Assembly (NCBI RefSeq): GCF_029581275.1
Contig: NZ_CP120742.1
Coordinates: 3,332,001 to 3,396,000, forward strand
Direction: 5' to 3'
From: Micromonospora sp. WMMD1155
GTDB lineage: Bacteria > Actinomycetota > Actinomycetes > Mycobacteriales > Micromonosporaceae
DNA: 64,000 nt
The notes beneath the pieces are model-generated. The model made no database searches. It saw nothing but the letters and a program-made list of their open reading frames with translations, and had not been told where the DNA came from. The translations under genes and the position numbers were made by a program. Below, in pieces: positions 49,707 to 56,784 of this stretch; within the stretch, counting starts at the first letter, position 1; every line of letters starts with the position of its first letter.

Positions 49707-50044
49707 GTGCGGCACAGGCTCAAGGACGTGGCCGAGCGGGCCGGGGTGTCGGTCAAGACCGTGTCCAACGTCGTCAACGGCTACGTGCACGTCCGAGCGG
49801 ACACCCGAGCCTGCGTCGAAGAGGCGATCGCCGAGCTGCACTACCGGCCCAACCTCTCGGCGCGGCACCTGCGCAAGGGCCGTCCATCCCCGCCCTGAGC
49901 ACCGTCGCACCGGACAAGGAGCGGATCGCCCACCTGGCTGTCGACCTCCTGGCGAACCGCCTCGACGGCGAACGGGCCGCCCCGGCGACGGTGCTCTCCG
50001 CTCCGTACCGCCTGGAACTGCGCGAGTCCACCAGGACCCCCTAG
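49707..50044 (+). pseudogene. LacI family regulator, internally deleted
   Basis: The GTG at 49707 opens a normal LacI N-terminus (RLKDVAERAGVSVKTVSNVV, then HYRPNLSARHLRKG), but after 63 residues the frame ends at 49898. Directly after this, in another frame, the typical LacI C-terminus follows (STVAPDKERIAHLAVDLL, then SAPYRLELRESTRTP), ending at 50044. About 240 residues of the ligand-binding domain are missing, with a frameshift at the junction near 49885-49895. SD GGGGAGG before the GTG is intact, so a 63-residue DNA-binding fragment could still be made. Confidence 0.85.
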
Positions 50045-50766
50045 TCGAAGAAGCGGGCCAGGTGGGGCTTGGACGCCAGGTCGGCGTCCGGTGGGAGGGG
50101 GGTCAGGTCAGCGAAGATCGAGGCGCCGTCGCAGCCCGCGTGCAGCGGGTACCACCGTGGGGTGCCCGGCGGCCGGCCCTGGCAGATCCCCTTGAACGTC
50201 TGCACGTCCAGCAACCGGACGTGGGTCGGGTCGGCCACCGCGTTGACGTGCCCCCACCAGGGGCTCATCACGTGCAGGACGCCACCCGGACGCAACACCC
50301 GGTGGCACTCGTCCACCAGCGGCAGGAAGTCGATCAGATGCTCCAGGATGTGCACCGCGAAGAGGACGTCCACCGAGTCGTCCGCCAGCGGCAGCGAGCC
50401 GGACAGGTCCGCGACGGCGTTCACCCCCGGCGCGGGATAGATGTCGAGTCCCAGGTTGCTCGACCACTGCTTGGTCGGCCCGCAACCGAGGTCCACCACC
50501 ACCGGCGCGCGCCCGTCGATGCCGACCCGGCACCAGACGCCGTAGACGCCCGCCAGCTGCCCCACCAGGTCCCGGACCAGCCGTAACTCGGCGGGCTCGG
50601 CGACGTCTCCGCTGAGGTGGGCCACCCCCCGGTCGAACCGCACCTCCACCGTCAGGCCGCGCAGCCGGTCGTCGTGCCGCACCTGGTCCGCCCAGGCGTC
50701 AGCGAGGAATTCGTCGATCGCCCGCAGCCGGTCGGCCGAGGGCGGAGTCTGTGCCAAAGCGACCAT
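50041..50766 (-). CDS. BON domain-SAM methyltransferase fusion protein
   Basis: A 241-residue protein. Residues about 38-90 read as a BON-like domain (VRFDRGVAHLSGDVAEPAEL, RLVRDLVGQLAGVYGVW), followed by a class I SAM methyltransferase: motif I VVDLGCGPTKQWSSNLGLDI, then LPLADDSVDVLFAVHILEHL and ECHRVLRPGGVLHVMSPWWG. BON domains normally bind membranes, so this union is unusual. ATG 50766 has GGGAGG 8 nt upstream; GTG 50775 would touch the SD. Its end overlaps the LacI remnant by four bases. A 44-bp nested palindrome lies about 150 bp upstream. Substrate unknown. Confidence 0.75.
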   Translation of the reverse strand: MVALAQTPPSADRLRAIDEFLADAWADQVRHDDRLRGLTVEVRFDRGVAHLSGDVAEPAELRLVRDLVGQLAGVYGVWCRVGIDGRAPVVVDLGCGPTKQWSSNLGLDIYPAPGVNAVADLSGSLPLADDSVDVLFAVHILEHLIDFLPLVDECHRVLRPGGVLHVMSPWWGHVNAVADPTHVRLLDVQTFKGICQGRPPGTPRWYPLHAGCDGASIFADLTPLPPDADLASKPHLARFFD

Positions 50767-51073
50767 TCGGGCCACCTCCCGCCGCGCGATACCCGCAATC
50801 GCGCCCGATATGCCCCGCTCGTCGGTGGATCGGCTTGCCCACCGGTGGATCGGCCAGGCGTGTCGACGGACGTGCCCCAGCCTCGCCGCCCGGGCGGGTA
50901 TAGCCGCGATGAGCGATATACCTGTGAGTCATAAATATGACGCAGAGGTATATCGCCCTTCGCGAACATCGGGCTGACGCAGCGACACGCCGCCGTGGGA
51001 CCTGCCGCGGCAGGTCAGGTGCCTGCGAAGTCAGCCACGCAGAGCCGGAGCGGCCACGCCCTGAACGGTCGGG
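50767..51073. other. Intergenic region with nested palindrome
   Basis: 307 bp between the methyltransferase gene and the DUF4177-like gene, both on the minus strand. The middle holds the AT-rich 44-bp palindrome (50913-50956); the rest is GC-rich, contains GCCCGATATGCC-like partial matches, and no gene. Confidence 0.6.
50913..50956. promoter_or_regulatory. Nested 44-bp palindrome, probable operator
   Basis: Outer arms GCGATATACCT (50913-50923) and AGGTATATCGC (50946-50956) are perfect, 11 bp each. Exactly centred between them is GTCATA-AA-TATGAC (50928-50941), also perfect, with unmatched 4-bp spacers on both sides. It lies upstream of the methyltransferase gene and is far more AT-rich than its surroundings. 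It looks like a two-dimer operator; the regulator is unknown. Confidence 0.75.
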
Positions 51074-51382
51074 TCAGCCCGAGAGGGTCCGGCGACCGCC
51101 GCGCATTCGTTGGCGGGGCGGCGGGTCGGCCGGCTTCGGCCGTTTCAGGTGATAGCGGTGCAACTCGTGGTTGCCGGGCAGGGACGGGTCCTCGCTCATC
51201 GCAACCAACTCCCAGCCCTGGTCGCCGGCCCGGTTCAGGTGGGCCAGCGAGGTGTCGCCGTAGGGCGTCACGTCGACCATCGAGCCGTCCGGGCCGTACC
51301 AGACGAACACGACCTCCCAGCCGAGGTCGTTGGTCGCCGCCTGGCGGCGGCGGACCAGCAGGGCGTACTCCCACTTGAGCAT
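51074..51382 (-). CDS. DUF4177-like small protein
   Basis: A 102-residue cytoplasmic protein. It starts MLKWEYALLVRR, has a beta-rich centre, and the phrase LNRAGDQGWELVAMS typical of DUF4177-like proteins; the C-terminus is basic and Pro/Arg-rich. It follows the ABC-F gene by 38 bp in the same direction, so the two may be one transcript. No function is known for the family. A 14-residue longer start (51424) would overlap the ABC-F gene and is not favoured. Confidence 0.7.
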   Translation of the reverse strand: MLKWEYALLVRRRQAATNDLGWEVVFVWYGPDGSMVDVTPYGDTSLAHLNRAGDQGWELVAMSEDPSLPGNHELHRYHLKRPKPADPPPRQRMRGGRRTLSG

Positions 51383-51420
51383 GGCGTCATTCTCACCCCG
51401 CGGCGGCCCGCGGAGCTGCA

Positions 51421-53058
51421 TCAATCTTCGGCGATCCGCCCGCCGTCGACCCGGAGCCGCCGGTTGGTCTCGATGGCGGCCAGCATCCGCCGGTCGTGGG
51501 TGACCAGCAGCAGCGTTCCGGGGTAATTGGCCAGCGCCGATTCGAGCTGCTCGATGGCCGGCAGGTCCAGGTGGTTGGTGGGCTCGTCGAGCACCAGCAG
51601 GTTGACCCCGCGACCCTGGAGCAGGGCCAGCGCCGCCCGGGTGCGCTCACCGGGGGAGAGGGTGGCCGCCGGTCGGGGCACGTGCGCCGCCCGCAGGCCG
51701 AACTTCGCCAGCAGGGTCCGCGCGTCGGCCGGCGACAGGTGGGGTACGGCCGCGTGGAACGCGTCGATCAGCGGCGCGTCGCCGAGGAACAGCCCACGGG
51801 CCTGGTCCACCTCACCGACCACGACACCGGGACCGAGCGAGGCGGTGCCGGCGTCCAGCGGCAGCCGACCGAGCAGCGCGGCCAGCAGGGTGGACTTGCC
51901 CGAGCCGTTCGCCCCGGTCACCGCCACCCGGTCCGCCCAGTCGATCTGGAGGTCGATCGGGCCGAGGGTGAATCCGCCTCGGCGTACCACCGCACCTCGC
52001 AGCGTGGCCACGACGGCGCCGGCGCGGGGCGCAGCGGCGATCTCCATCCGCAGCTCCCACTCCTTGCGGGGCTCCTCGACCACCTCCAGCCGTTCGATCA
52101 GCCGGTCGGTCTGCTTGGCCTTGGCGGCCTGCTTCTCGCTCGACTCGGCCCGCAGCTTGCGGCCGATCTTGTCGTTGTCGGTGGCCTTGCGGCGGGCGTT
52201 CTTCACGCCCTTCTCCATCCAGCCGCGCTGGGTGCGGGCGCGGGCCTCCAGCCCGGCCTTCGTCTCGGCGTACTCCTCGTAGTCCGCGCGGGCGTGCCGC
52301 CGCGCCACCTCGCGCTCCTCCAGGTAGGCCGCGTAGCCGCCGCCGTAGTGGTTGACCTGCTGCTGCGGCAGGTCCAGCTCCAGCACCCGGGTCACCGTGC
52401 GGGTCAGGAACTCCCGGTCGTGGCTGACCAGCACCGTGCCGGCGCGCAGCCCGGTGACGAACTCCTCCAGCCGCTCCAACCCGGCCAGGTCCAGGTCGTT
52501 GGTCGGCTCGTCGAGCAGGAACACGTCGTACCGGCTGAGCAGCAACGACGCGAGCCCCGCCCGGGCCGCCTGGCCGCCGGACAACCCGGTCATGGCGTGG
52601 TCCAGGTCCACCGCCAGACCCAGGTCGGCGCTCACCTGCTCGGCCCGCTCGTCGAGGTCCGCGCCGCCGAGGGCGAGCCAGCGCTCCAGGGCGTCGCCGT
52701 AGGCGTCGTCGGCGCCCGCCGACCCGGCGGTCAACGCCTCGGTCGCGGCGTCCAACGCCGCCTGCGCGGCGGTCACCCCGGTCCGTCGAGCCAGGAAGTC
52801 ACGCACCGTCTCGCCCGGTCGCCGTTCCGGCTCCTGCGGCAGGTGCCCGACGGTCGCGGTGGGCGGGCTGAGCCGGACGCTGCCGGCCTCGACCGGCAAC
52901 AACCCGGCGAGGGTACGCAGCAGCGTCGACTTGCCGGCCCCGTTCGGCCCGACCAGGCCGACCACGTCACCGGGGGCGACCACCAGGTCCAACCCGGCGA
53001 AGAGTGAGCGGTCGCCGTGCCCGGCGGCCAGGTCCTTGACGATCATCGTGGCGCTCAT
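51421..53058 (-). CDS. ABC-F family ATPase
   Basis: A 545-residue soluble protein with two ABC ATPase domains and no membrane part, as in ribosome-acting ABC-F proteins (translation factors or antibiotic-protection proteins). Domain 1: Walker A VGPNGAGKSTLL, signature LSGGQAARAGLAS, Walker B VFLLDEPTNDLDL. Linker about 245-330 is highly charged and helical (KNARRKATDNDKIGRKLR). Domain 2: Walker A TGANGSGKSTLL, signature LSPGERTRAAL, Walker B LLVLDEPTNHLDL. The long linker would reach toward the ribosomal exit or peptidyl-transferase site. Whether it gives drug resistance cannot be told. Confidence 0.9.
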   Translation of the reverse strand: MSATMIVKDLAAGHGDRSLFAGLDLVVAPGDVVGLVGPNGAGKSTLLRTLAGLLPVEAGSVRLSPPTATVGHLPQEPERRPGETVRDFLARRTGVTAAQAALDAATEALTAGSAGADDAYGDALERWLALGGADLDERAEQVSADLGLAVDLDHAMTGLSGGQAARAGLASLLLSRYDVFLLDEPTNDLDLAGLERLEEFVTGLRAGTVLVSHDREFLTRTVTRVLELDLPQQQVNHYGGGYAAYLEEREVARRHARADYEEYAETKAGLEARARTQRGWMEKGVKNARRKATDNDKIGRKLRAESSEKQAAKAKQTDRLIERLEVVEEPRKEWELRMEIAAAPRAGAVVATLRGAVVRRGGFTLGPIDLQIDWADRVAVTGANGSGKSTLLAALLGRLPLDAGTASLGPGVVVGEVDQARGLFLGDAPLIDAFHAAVPHLSPADARTLLAKFGLRAAHVPRPAATLSPGERTRAALALLQGRGVNLLVLDEPTNHLDLPAIEQLESALANYPGTLLLVTHDRRMLAAIETNRRLRVDGGRIAED

Positions 53059-53107
53059 CAGGACGGCAGCCTATCCGGCTGCCCGCATACCAGCCGACCG
53101 CAGCGGG

Positions 53108-53113
53108 CAGACT
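53108..53113 (+). promoter_or_regulatory. -10-like CAGACT of the glucokinase-like gene (leaderless)
   Basis: CAGACT ends 7 nt before the GTG at 53121. Confidence 0.45.
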
Positions 53114-53120
53114 CAACGGC

Positions 53121-53891
53121 GTGGTGACCACACTGGCGATCGACTGCGGCGGCGGAGGCATCAAGGCCTCCGTGCTGGACGAGGCGGGCACGATGCGGGC
53201 CCGACCGTTGCGGGTGCCCACCCCGTACCCGTTGCCGCCCGCGCTCTTCGTCCGGACCCTGCTGGATCTGGGCGGACGCCTGCCGGCGGCGGACCGGCTG
53301 ACCGTCGGCGTACCCGGGATGATCCGGCACGGGGTGGTGGTCGCCACGCCGCACTACGTGACCCGCAGCGGCCCGCGCAGTCGCGTCGACCCGGACCTGC
53401 TCGCCGAGTGGTCCGGCTGGGACGCGCGGGGCGCCCTCGCGGACGCCTTCGGGGTGCCGGCGCTGGTGCTCAACGACGCCGAGGTGCACGGCGCCGGGGT
53501 GGTCGCCGGCACCGGCTGCGAACTGGTGCTGACCCTCGGGACCGGGCTGGGCAGCGCGCTCTTCGACGGCGGGGTGCTCGCACCGCACCTGGAGCTGTCG
53601 CACGCGCCGGTGCGCTGGGGCACCACCTACGACACGTACGTGGGTGAGCCGGAACGTCGGCGGCTCGGCGACGCCTTCTGGTCCCGCCGGATCCGGCAGG
53701 TGGTCGACGGGCTGCGCCCGGTGTTCCGGTGGGACCGCCTCTACCTGGGCGGGGGCAACTCCCGACTGATCCGGCCCGAGCAGCTTGCCCGGATGGGTGA
53801 CGACGTGGTGGTGGTGCCGAACACCGCCGGAATCGTCGGCGGTGTCCGTGCTTGGGAACTTTCCGCCGGACGTCGGGACGCCCGCACCTGA
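53121..53891 (+). CDS. ROK family sugar kinase, polyphosphate glucokinase-like
   Basis: A 256-residue ASKHA-fold kinase. The phosphate loop is LAIDCGGGGIKASVLD, the second motif VLNDAEVHGAGVVAG carries the catalytic-type Asp, and ELVLTLGTGLGSALF is the phosphate-2 block, all as in PpgK. The zinc motif of classical ROK repressors is absent. It could phosphorylate glucose with polyphosphate or ATP; related proteins without clear activity exist. GTG 53121 is preceded by CAGACT at leaderless distance. It is divergent from the ABC-F gene. Confidence 0.78.
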   Translation: MVTTLAIDCGGGGIKASVLDEAGTMRARPLRVPTPYPLPPALFVRTLLDLGGRLPAADRLTVGVPGMIRHGVVVATPHYVTRSGPRSRVDPDLLAEWSGWDARGALADAFGVPALVLNDAEVHGAGVVAGTGCELVLTLGTGLGSALFDGGVLAPHLELSHAPVRWGTTYDTYVGEPERRRLGDAFWSRRIRQVVDGLRPVFRWDRLYLGGGNSRLIRPEQLARMGDDVVVVPNTAGIVGGVRAWELSAGRRDART

Positions 53892-53982
53892 CCCCTTCTC
53901 GACTCCGGGGAACAGTCGCCAAACGTCCGGTGTTGTGCCAGCGTCGGAACAGGTGACGGTACGAGGCGAGGGGGTGGGGCAG

Positions 53983-54351
53983 ATGGATCTTCTGGCGGAC
54001 TACCGGCGGGCGACCATGTTCTTCGAAACCGGTGACCCGAGCGGAGCGGCCCGACTGCTGGAGCCGATCGTCGACGCCGAACCCGGCAACGCGGCCGTTC
54101 GGCAGCTGCTGGCCCGGGCGTACTTCCAGTCGGCCCAGCTCAACCGGGCCGAGGAGCACCTGCGGGAGCTGATCGACCGGGACCCGAGCGACCACTACGC
54201 GCACCACGTGCTCGGTCGGACGCTGGAGCGGCTCAACCGGCACAACGACGCGCTGCGGCACCTGCGGATCGCCGCCGCGATGTACGCGACGAACGACGAC
54301 TACCGGACCGCGCTGGAGCGGGTGGAGACCCGAGTGGGCGGCACACGCTGA
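53983..54351 (+). CDS. Tetratricopeptide repeat protein
   Basis: A 122-residue all-helical protein of about three TPR units: YRRATMFFETGDPSGAARLL, LLARAYFQSAQLNRAEEHL and HHVLGRTLERLNRHNDALRH. Likely a protein-protein interaction adaptor in the cytoplasm. ATG 53983 begins MDLLADYRRA; GTG 53974 is also possible. It follows the kinase gene by 91 bp and ends before a terminator hairpin. The partner is unknown. Confidence 0.85.
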   Translation: MDLLADYRRATMFFETGDPSGAARLLEPIVDAEPGNAAVRQLLARAYFQSAQLNRAEEHLRELIDRDPSDHYAHHVLGRTLERLNRHNDALRHLRIAAAMYATNDDYRTALERVETRVGGTR

Positions 54352-54372
54352 GGCGTGAACCGGTGATGTGGC

Positions 54373-54398
54373 AGGGGCGGTCCTCCGGGGCCGCCCCT
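54373..54398 (+). terminator. Hairpin terminator after the TPR gene
   Basis: AGGGGCGG and CCGCCCCT form an 8-bp stem with a 10-base loop, followed by TC. Confidence 0.6.
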
Positions 54399-54473
54399 TC
54401 GTCGTCCGGCGGCTGTCCCTGGTCGTTCGGGGGCTGCCCCTGGTCGTTTGGTGGGCGGGCCGTCCGGCGTGCC

Positions 54474-54479
54474 TAGGAT
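54474..54479 (+). promoter_or_regulatory. -10 hexamer TAGGAT before the short leader frame
   Basis: TAGGAT ends 7 nt before the ATG at 54487, the same geometry as the other leaderless starts in the window. It would make the leader peptide frame, not the Smr gene, the first thing translated. Confidence 0.55.
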
Positions 54480-54486
54480 GGCGGAC

Positions 54487-54519
54487 ATGGGACCTGACCG
54501 GCCGGGGGCTGCGGCATGA
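54487..54519 (+). CDS. 10-codon leaderless leader peptide coupled to the Smr gene
   Basis: ATG 54487 opens MGPDRPGAAA and stops at TGA 54517-54519, which overlaps the ATG of the Smr gene as ATGA. With the -10 hexamer 7 nt upstream, ribosomes would begin here on a leaderless mRNA and reach the Smr start by stop/start coupling. No SD is seen for the Smr gene. The peptide itself probably has no function. Confidence 0.5.
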   Translation: MGPDRPGAAA

Positions 54520-54770
54520 AGCTCAAGCTGGACCTGCACGACATCTTCAACAAGGGCCACGACATCGACCGCGCGCTGCGCGGGATCATGGACGAGGCGG
54601 TGGCGAAGAAGGCCACCCTCGTCGAGATCATCCCCGGCAAGGGGTCCGGCCAGCTCAAGAAGCGCGTGCTGCGATTCCTCGACCAGAAGGACGTCAAGCA
54701 GCTCTACCACCGGGTGGAGAAGGACTCGAAGAACTTCGGCCGCCTCTTCGTCCACTTCCGCTGGAAGTAG
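54516..54770 (+). CDS. Smr domain protein
   Basis: An 84-residue stand-alone Smr (MutS2-related) domain. It has LDLHDIFNKGHDIDRALRG and VEIIPGKGSGQLKKRVLRFL, the latter matching the HGKG-TG signature with Pro replacing His, so nuclease activity is doubtful; DNA or RNA binding is likely. The C-terminus FGRLFVHFRWK fits the family's last strand. ATG 54516 overlaps the stop of the short leader frame. Very little GC-neutral padding suggests a conserved, ordinary chromosomal gene. Confidence 0.85.
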   Translation: MKLKLDLHDIFNKGHDIDRALRGIMDEAVAKKATLVEIIPGKGSGQLKKRVLRFLDQKDVKQLYHRVEKDSKNFGRLFVHFRWK

Positions 54771-54831
54771 AGGCTGCGCCGCCTCCGACCGGCGCGGTCG
54801 ATCCATGCGGTCATCGGCCTTTGGGTTTAGG

Positions 54832-54867
54832 TAGATCGTTCCGAAGTAAGACTCGATCTAGCTTCGG
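54832..54867 (+). promoter_or_regulatory. Interleaved dyads with pseudoknot order
   Basis: TAGATCG (54832-54838) pairs with CGATCTA (54854-54860), and CCGAAG (54841-54846) pairs with CTTCGG (54862-54867). The order A-B-A'-B' is that of an H-type pseudoknot or of two exclusive hairpins. The stretch has lower GC than its surroundings and is followed by a GGGTTCGATTCCC sequence at about 54900. Confidence 0.45.
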
Positions 54868-54983
54868 CAAAATCTGGCCACTGCGCCTGCCGACGCCGAG
54901 GGTTCGATTCCCGAGGAGGTTCGGCATCGGGTGGAGCGGAATTTTCGTCATGAGGCGCGGCCATGCGTCCGCGTCAGCGGTCG

Positions 54984-54989
54984 GATACT
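54984..54989 (+). promoter_or_regulatory. -10-like GATACT of the Nudix gene (leaderless)
   Basis: GATACT ends 6 nt before the GTG at 54996. The same hexamer at the same distance precedes the membrane protein gene ending at 56970. Confidence 0.45.
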
Positions 54990-54995
54990 GGGCGG

Positions 54996-55562
54996 GTGAC
55001 GGAGGAGCAGGTTACCGAGCCGACGCGGTGGACGATTCACGGTGAGCGGGTGGTGGACGGCAGCCGGCGGGCGCGGCTGAGCATTGCCGACGTGGAACTG
55101 CCGGACGGGGTTCGTTTCGAGCAGTACGTGATCAGGGCGCCCCGGTCAGCCATGGTTGCGGTGCTTGACGAGCAGGAGCGCCTGCTGCTGATGCGGCGGC
55201 ACCGGTTCGTGTTCGACCGGTGGGTGTGGGAGCTGCCTGGGGGTTACGTCGACGACGGTGAGCAGCCCGAAGCGTGCGCGGTCCGGGAGGTTGAGGAGGA
55301 GACCGGATGGCGCCCGGGTGCGGTGGAGCCGATGCTGTCGTTCCAGCCGTGGGTGGCGACGGCGGATGCGGAGAATCTGTTGTTCCTCGCGCGCGATGCG
55401 ATACATGTCGGTTCCCCGGTGGACGTCAACGAGGCCGAGCAGGTGGCCTGGATGCCGTTGGCGGAGGCGCGCGACCTCGTGTCCCGGGGTGAGATCGTAG
55501 GGTCCGGCACGGTGATCGCGGTGTTGGAGCTGGTCGCGCGCAAAGCCCGGGGTGAGCTGTAG
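54996..55562 (+). CDS. Nudix hydrolase (ADP-ribose pyrophosphatase-like)
   Basis: A 188-residue hydrolase that cleaves nucleoside diphosphates linked to another group. The Nudix box is complete: GGYVDDGEQPEACAVREV continuing EEETGW. The preceding WVWELPGG and following FQPWVATADAENLLFLA resemble ADP-ribose pyrophosphatases. GTG 54996 is used, with GATACT ending 6 nt upstream; the frame is open from 54963. It stands at the left of a small lower-GC island with a GntR regulator. Confidence 0.88.
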   Translation: MTEEQVTEPTRWTIHGERVVDGSRRARLSIADVELPDGVRFEQYVIRAPRSAMVAVLDEQERLLLMRRHRFVFDRWVWELPGGYVDDGEQPEACAVREVEEETGWRPGAVEPMLSFQPWVATADAENLLFLARDAIHVGSPVDVNEAEQVAWMPLAEARDLVSRGEIVGSGTVIAVLELVARKARGEL

Positions 55563-55651
55563 CCAGCGGCGTGGACCGAGAGTCGCGTCGACGCGGCTGA
55601 TGAAGTATCGGACAGCTGGCCGGCGGCGGTGCGCGGTGCCCGCACAGCCGG

Positions 55652-55745
55652 CACGTCGCTGATGTCGAAGCCGGTCAGACGATGCCCAGTCTTGGCGAGG
55701 AAGCGGGCGACCGGCACCCCGCGGCCACACCCGAGCTTCGAGGAC
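55652..55745 (-). pseudogene. Fragment of a SAM-dependent methyltransferase gene
   Basis: On the minus strand the frame reads LGCGRGVPVARFLAKTGH followed by RLTGFDIS, the SAM-binding motif I of class I methyltransferases. There is no start before it and after the motif the similarity ends in unrelated sequence, so only about 30 residues remain. The surrounding 55563-55844 holds no intact gene. Confidence 0.65.
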
Positions 55746-55844
55746 CGCTGCCGCGGCTGGTAGCCGCTGGTGTAGGCCCGTGAGCTAGGGAGCGTACTGG
55801 CCGTCGTCAGCAGGTTCTCCAGGTCGGCGTCGGGCCTGCGGGGT

Positions 55845-56069
55845 CTATTGCGGAAGTGGGTTGGCGACGTAGACGCCCTTGCCCTGCCGGCCGTCGATCA
55901 AGCCCTCGGCTTTGAGTAGGAGCATGGCGGCGCGGATGACGGTGTTGCTGACCTCGTAGTGCTCGCAGAGTGCAGCAAACGACGGCAGCTTGTCGCCCGG
56001 CTTCAACTGGCCGGAGCTGATCTGCTCGCGGATATCTCGGGCGACCTGCAGGTACGCAGCTTCAGACAT
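55845..56069 (-). CDS. Minimal GntR-type winged-helix regulator
   Basis: A 74-residue protein that consists only of a GntR winged helix: AAYLQVARDIREQISSGQLK, PGDKLPSFAALCEHYEVSN, TVIRAAMLLLKAEGLIDG and the wing RQGKGVYVAN. The C-terminal effector domain of GntR regulators is absent, as in small regulators found on integrative elements. It is divergent from the three-gene operon at 56288-56954, with a good promoter and a 14-bp direct repeat between, so it probably controls that operon and itself. Confidence 0.88.
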   Translation of the reverse strand: MSEAAYLQVARDIREQISSGQLKPGDKLPSFAALCEHYEVSNTVIRAAMLLLKAEGLIDGRQGKGVYVANPLPQ

Positions 56070-56079
56070 AGGTGGTGCT

Positions 56080-56204
56080 CCCAGCTTGGCGGCTGGTGCA
56101 AGCAGACCACATCTCTGGTTCGACTTACAACGCTATGTGTCGTAGCTGTTGACCCTGCGCACATTGCGTCTTATGTTGCTTGTGGGGCTACCCAGCTTGG
56201 CGGC
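56080..56204. repeat. 14-bp direct repeat flanking the divergent promoter
   Basis: CCCAGCTTGGCGGC occurs at 56080-56093 and again at 56191-56204, 111 bp apart, just upstream of the GntR start and just downstream of the operon -10. Candidates for GntR binding, but not dyads. Confidence 0.5.
56149..56177 (+). promoter_or_regulatory. Promoter of the three-gene operon
   Basis: -35 TTGACC (56149-56154), 17-bp spacer, -10 TATGTT (56172-56177). The best sigma-70-like promoter match in this part of the window; it drives the operon starting at 56288 with about a 105-nt leader. Confidence 0.65.
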
Positions 56205-56287
56205 CGGGTCGTCCTGCCGTGGGTGCCCTGTCTCCGGACACCGTTGACCGGGTGCCCACGGAATCCCAGGCGTCGGCAGGAGGCATC

Positions 56288-56569
56288 GTGACCAGACCGA
56301 ACGGTGCAACTGCCGCAACCGCGGGCGCCCGCGACGCTGCCAGGGATTCCGGTGCTGGACAGCCGCGACTGGAGAGCGCCCAGCGGCGCGTGTCATACGA
56401 CGAGTACGTCATCGCAGTGGCGCTCACCCTGGCGCGCCGCCATCGGCCCATCTGGTCCTGGCAGCACTGGCGACGCGTCTGTCGCTGCGGTGCCGACCTG
56501 CCATGCAGAAGTCGCCACCGCATCCCGATCAGTAGCCGTCACTGGCCGAGTCAGGACGGAACACGATGA
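56288..56569 (+). CDS. Small hypothetical protein with Cys motif, first gene of coupled operon
   Basis: 93 residues, no recognised family. After an Ala/Arg-rich start it has YDEYVIAVALTLARRHRPI, a Trp-rich IWSWQHWRRV, and the short Cys motif CRCGADLPC. The next protein has the similar CGGCGADWSC, so the two may be related or bind metal alike. GTG 56288 has AGGAGG 5-6 nt upstream. The stop overlaps the next start as ATGA. Confidence 0.6.
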   Translation: MTRPNGATAATAGARDAARDSGAGQPRLESAQRRVSYDEYVIAVALTLARRHRPIWSWQHWRRVCRCGADLPCRSRHRIPISSRHWPSQDGTR

Positions 56570-56784
56570 CGAGCCACCTCGCGATGACCCCGGGCTGGAC
56601 CTGCGGCGGCTGCGGTGCCGATTGGTCCTGCCATACCCGCCGCCAAGAGCTGCAAGCGGAGTACGACAGAGCGCCGGTGTCACTCGCCCTTTACCTGGCC
56701 GCCCAGTTGGTTGACGCTGCTCAGGACCTGGCCCACGTTCCGGCCGGCCATCTGCACTACCGCTTTCTGGGTTGGACCCGATGA
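56566..56784 (+). CDS. Small Cys-motif protein, second gene of coupled operon
   Basis: 72 residues starting MTSHLAMTPGWTCGGCGADW followed by SCHTRR, with three Cys in a C-x-x-C-x4-C pattern that could hold a metal. The rest is helical (LALYLAAQLVDAAQDLAH). Similar small proteins are sometimes labelled flavin reductase in actinobacterial genomes, without evidence of such activity here. Both ends overlap the neighbouring genes by four bases (ATGA). Confidence 0.6.
   Translation: MTSHLAMTPGWTCGGCGADWSCHTRRQELQAEYDRAPVSLALYLAAQLVDAAQDLAHVPAGHLHYRFLGWTR

Noticed and set aside
54412..54453. 21-bp imperfect tandem duplication (CTGTCCCTGGTCGTTCGGGGG and its variant)
   Set aside because: Short, imperfect and in simple GC-rich spacer; probably slippage with no function.
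54890..54930. Possible tRNA gene (GGGTTCGATTCCC)
   Set aside because: No acceptor stem, D-arm or anticodon arm can be folded around it, so at best a remnant; described as a finding only.
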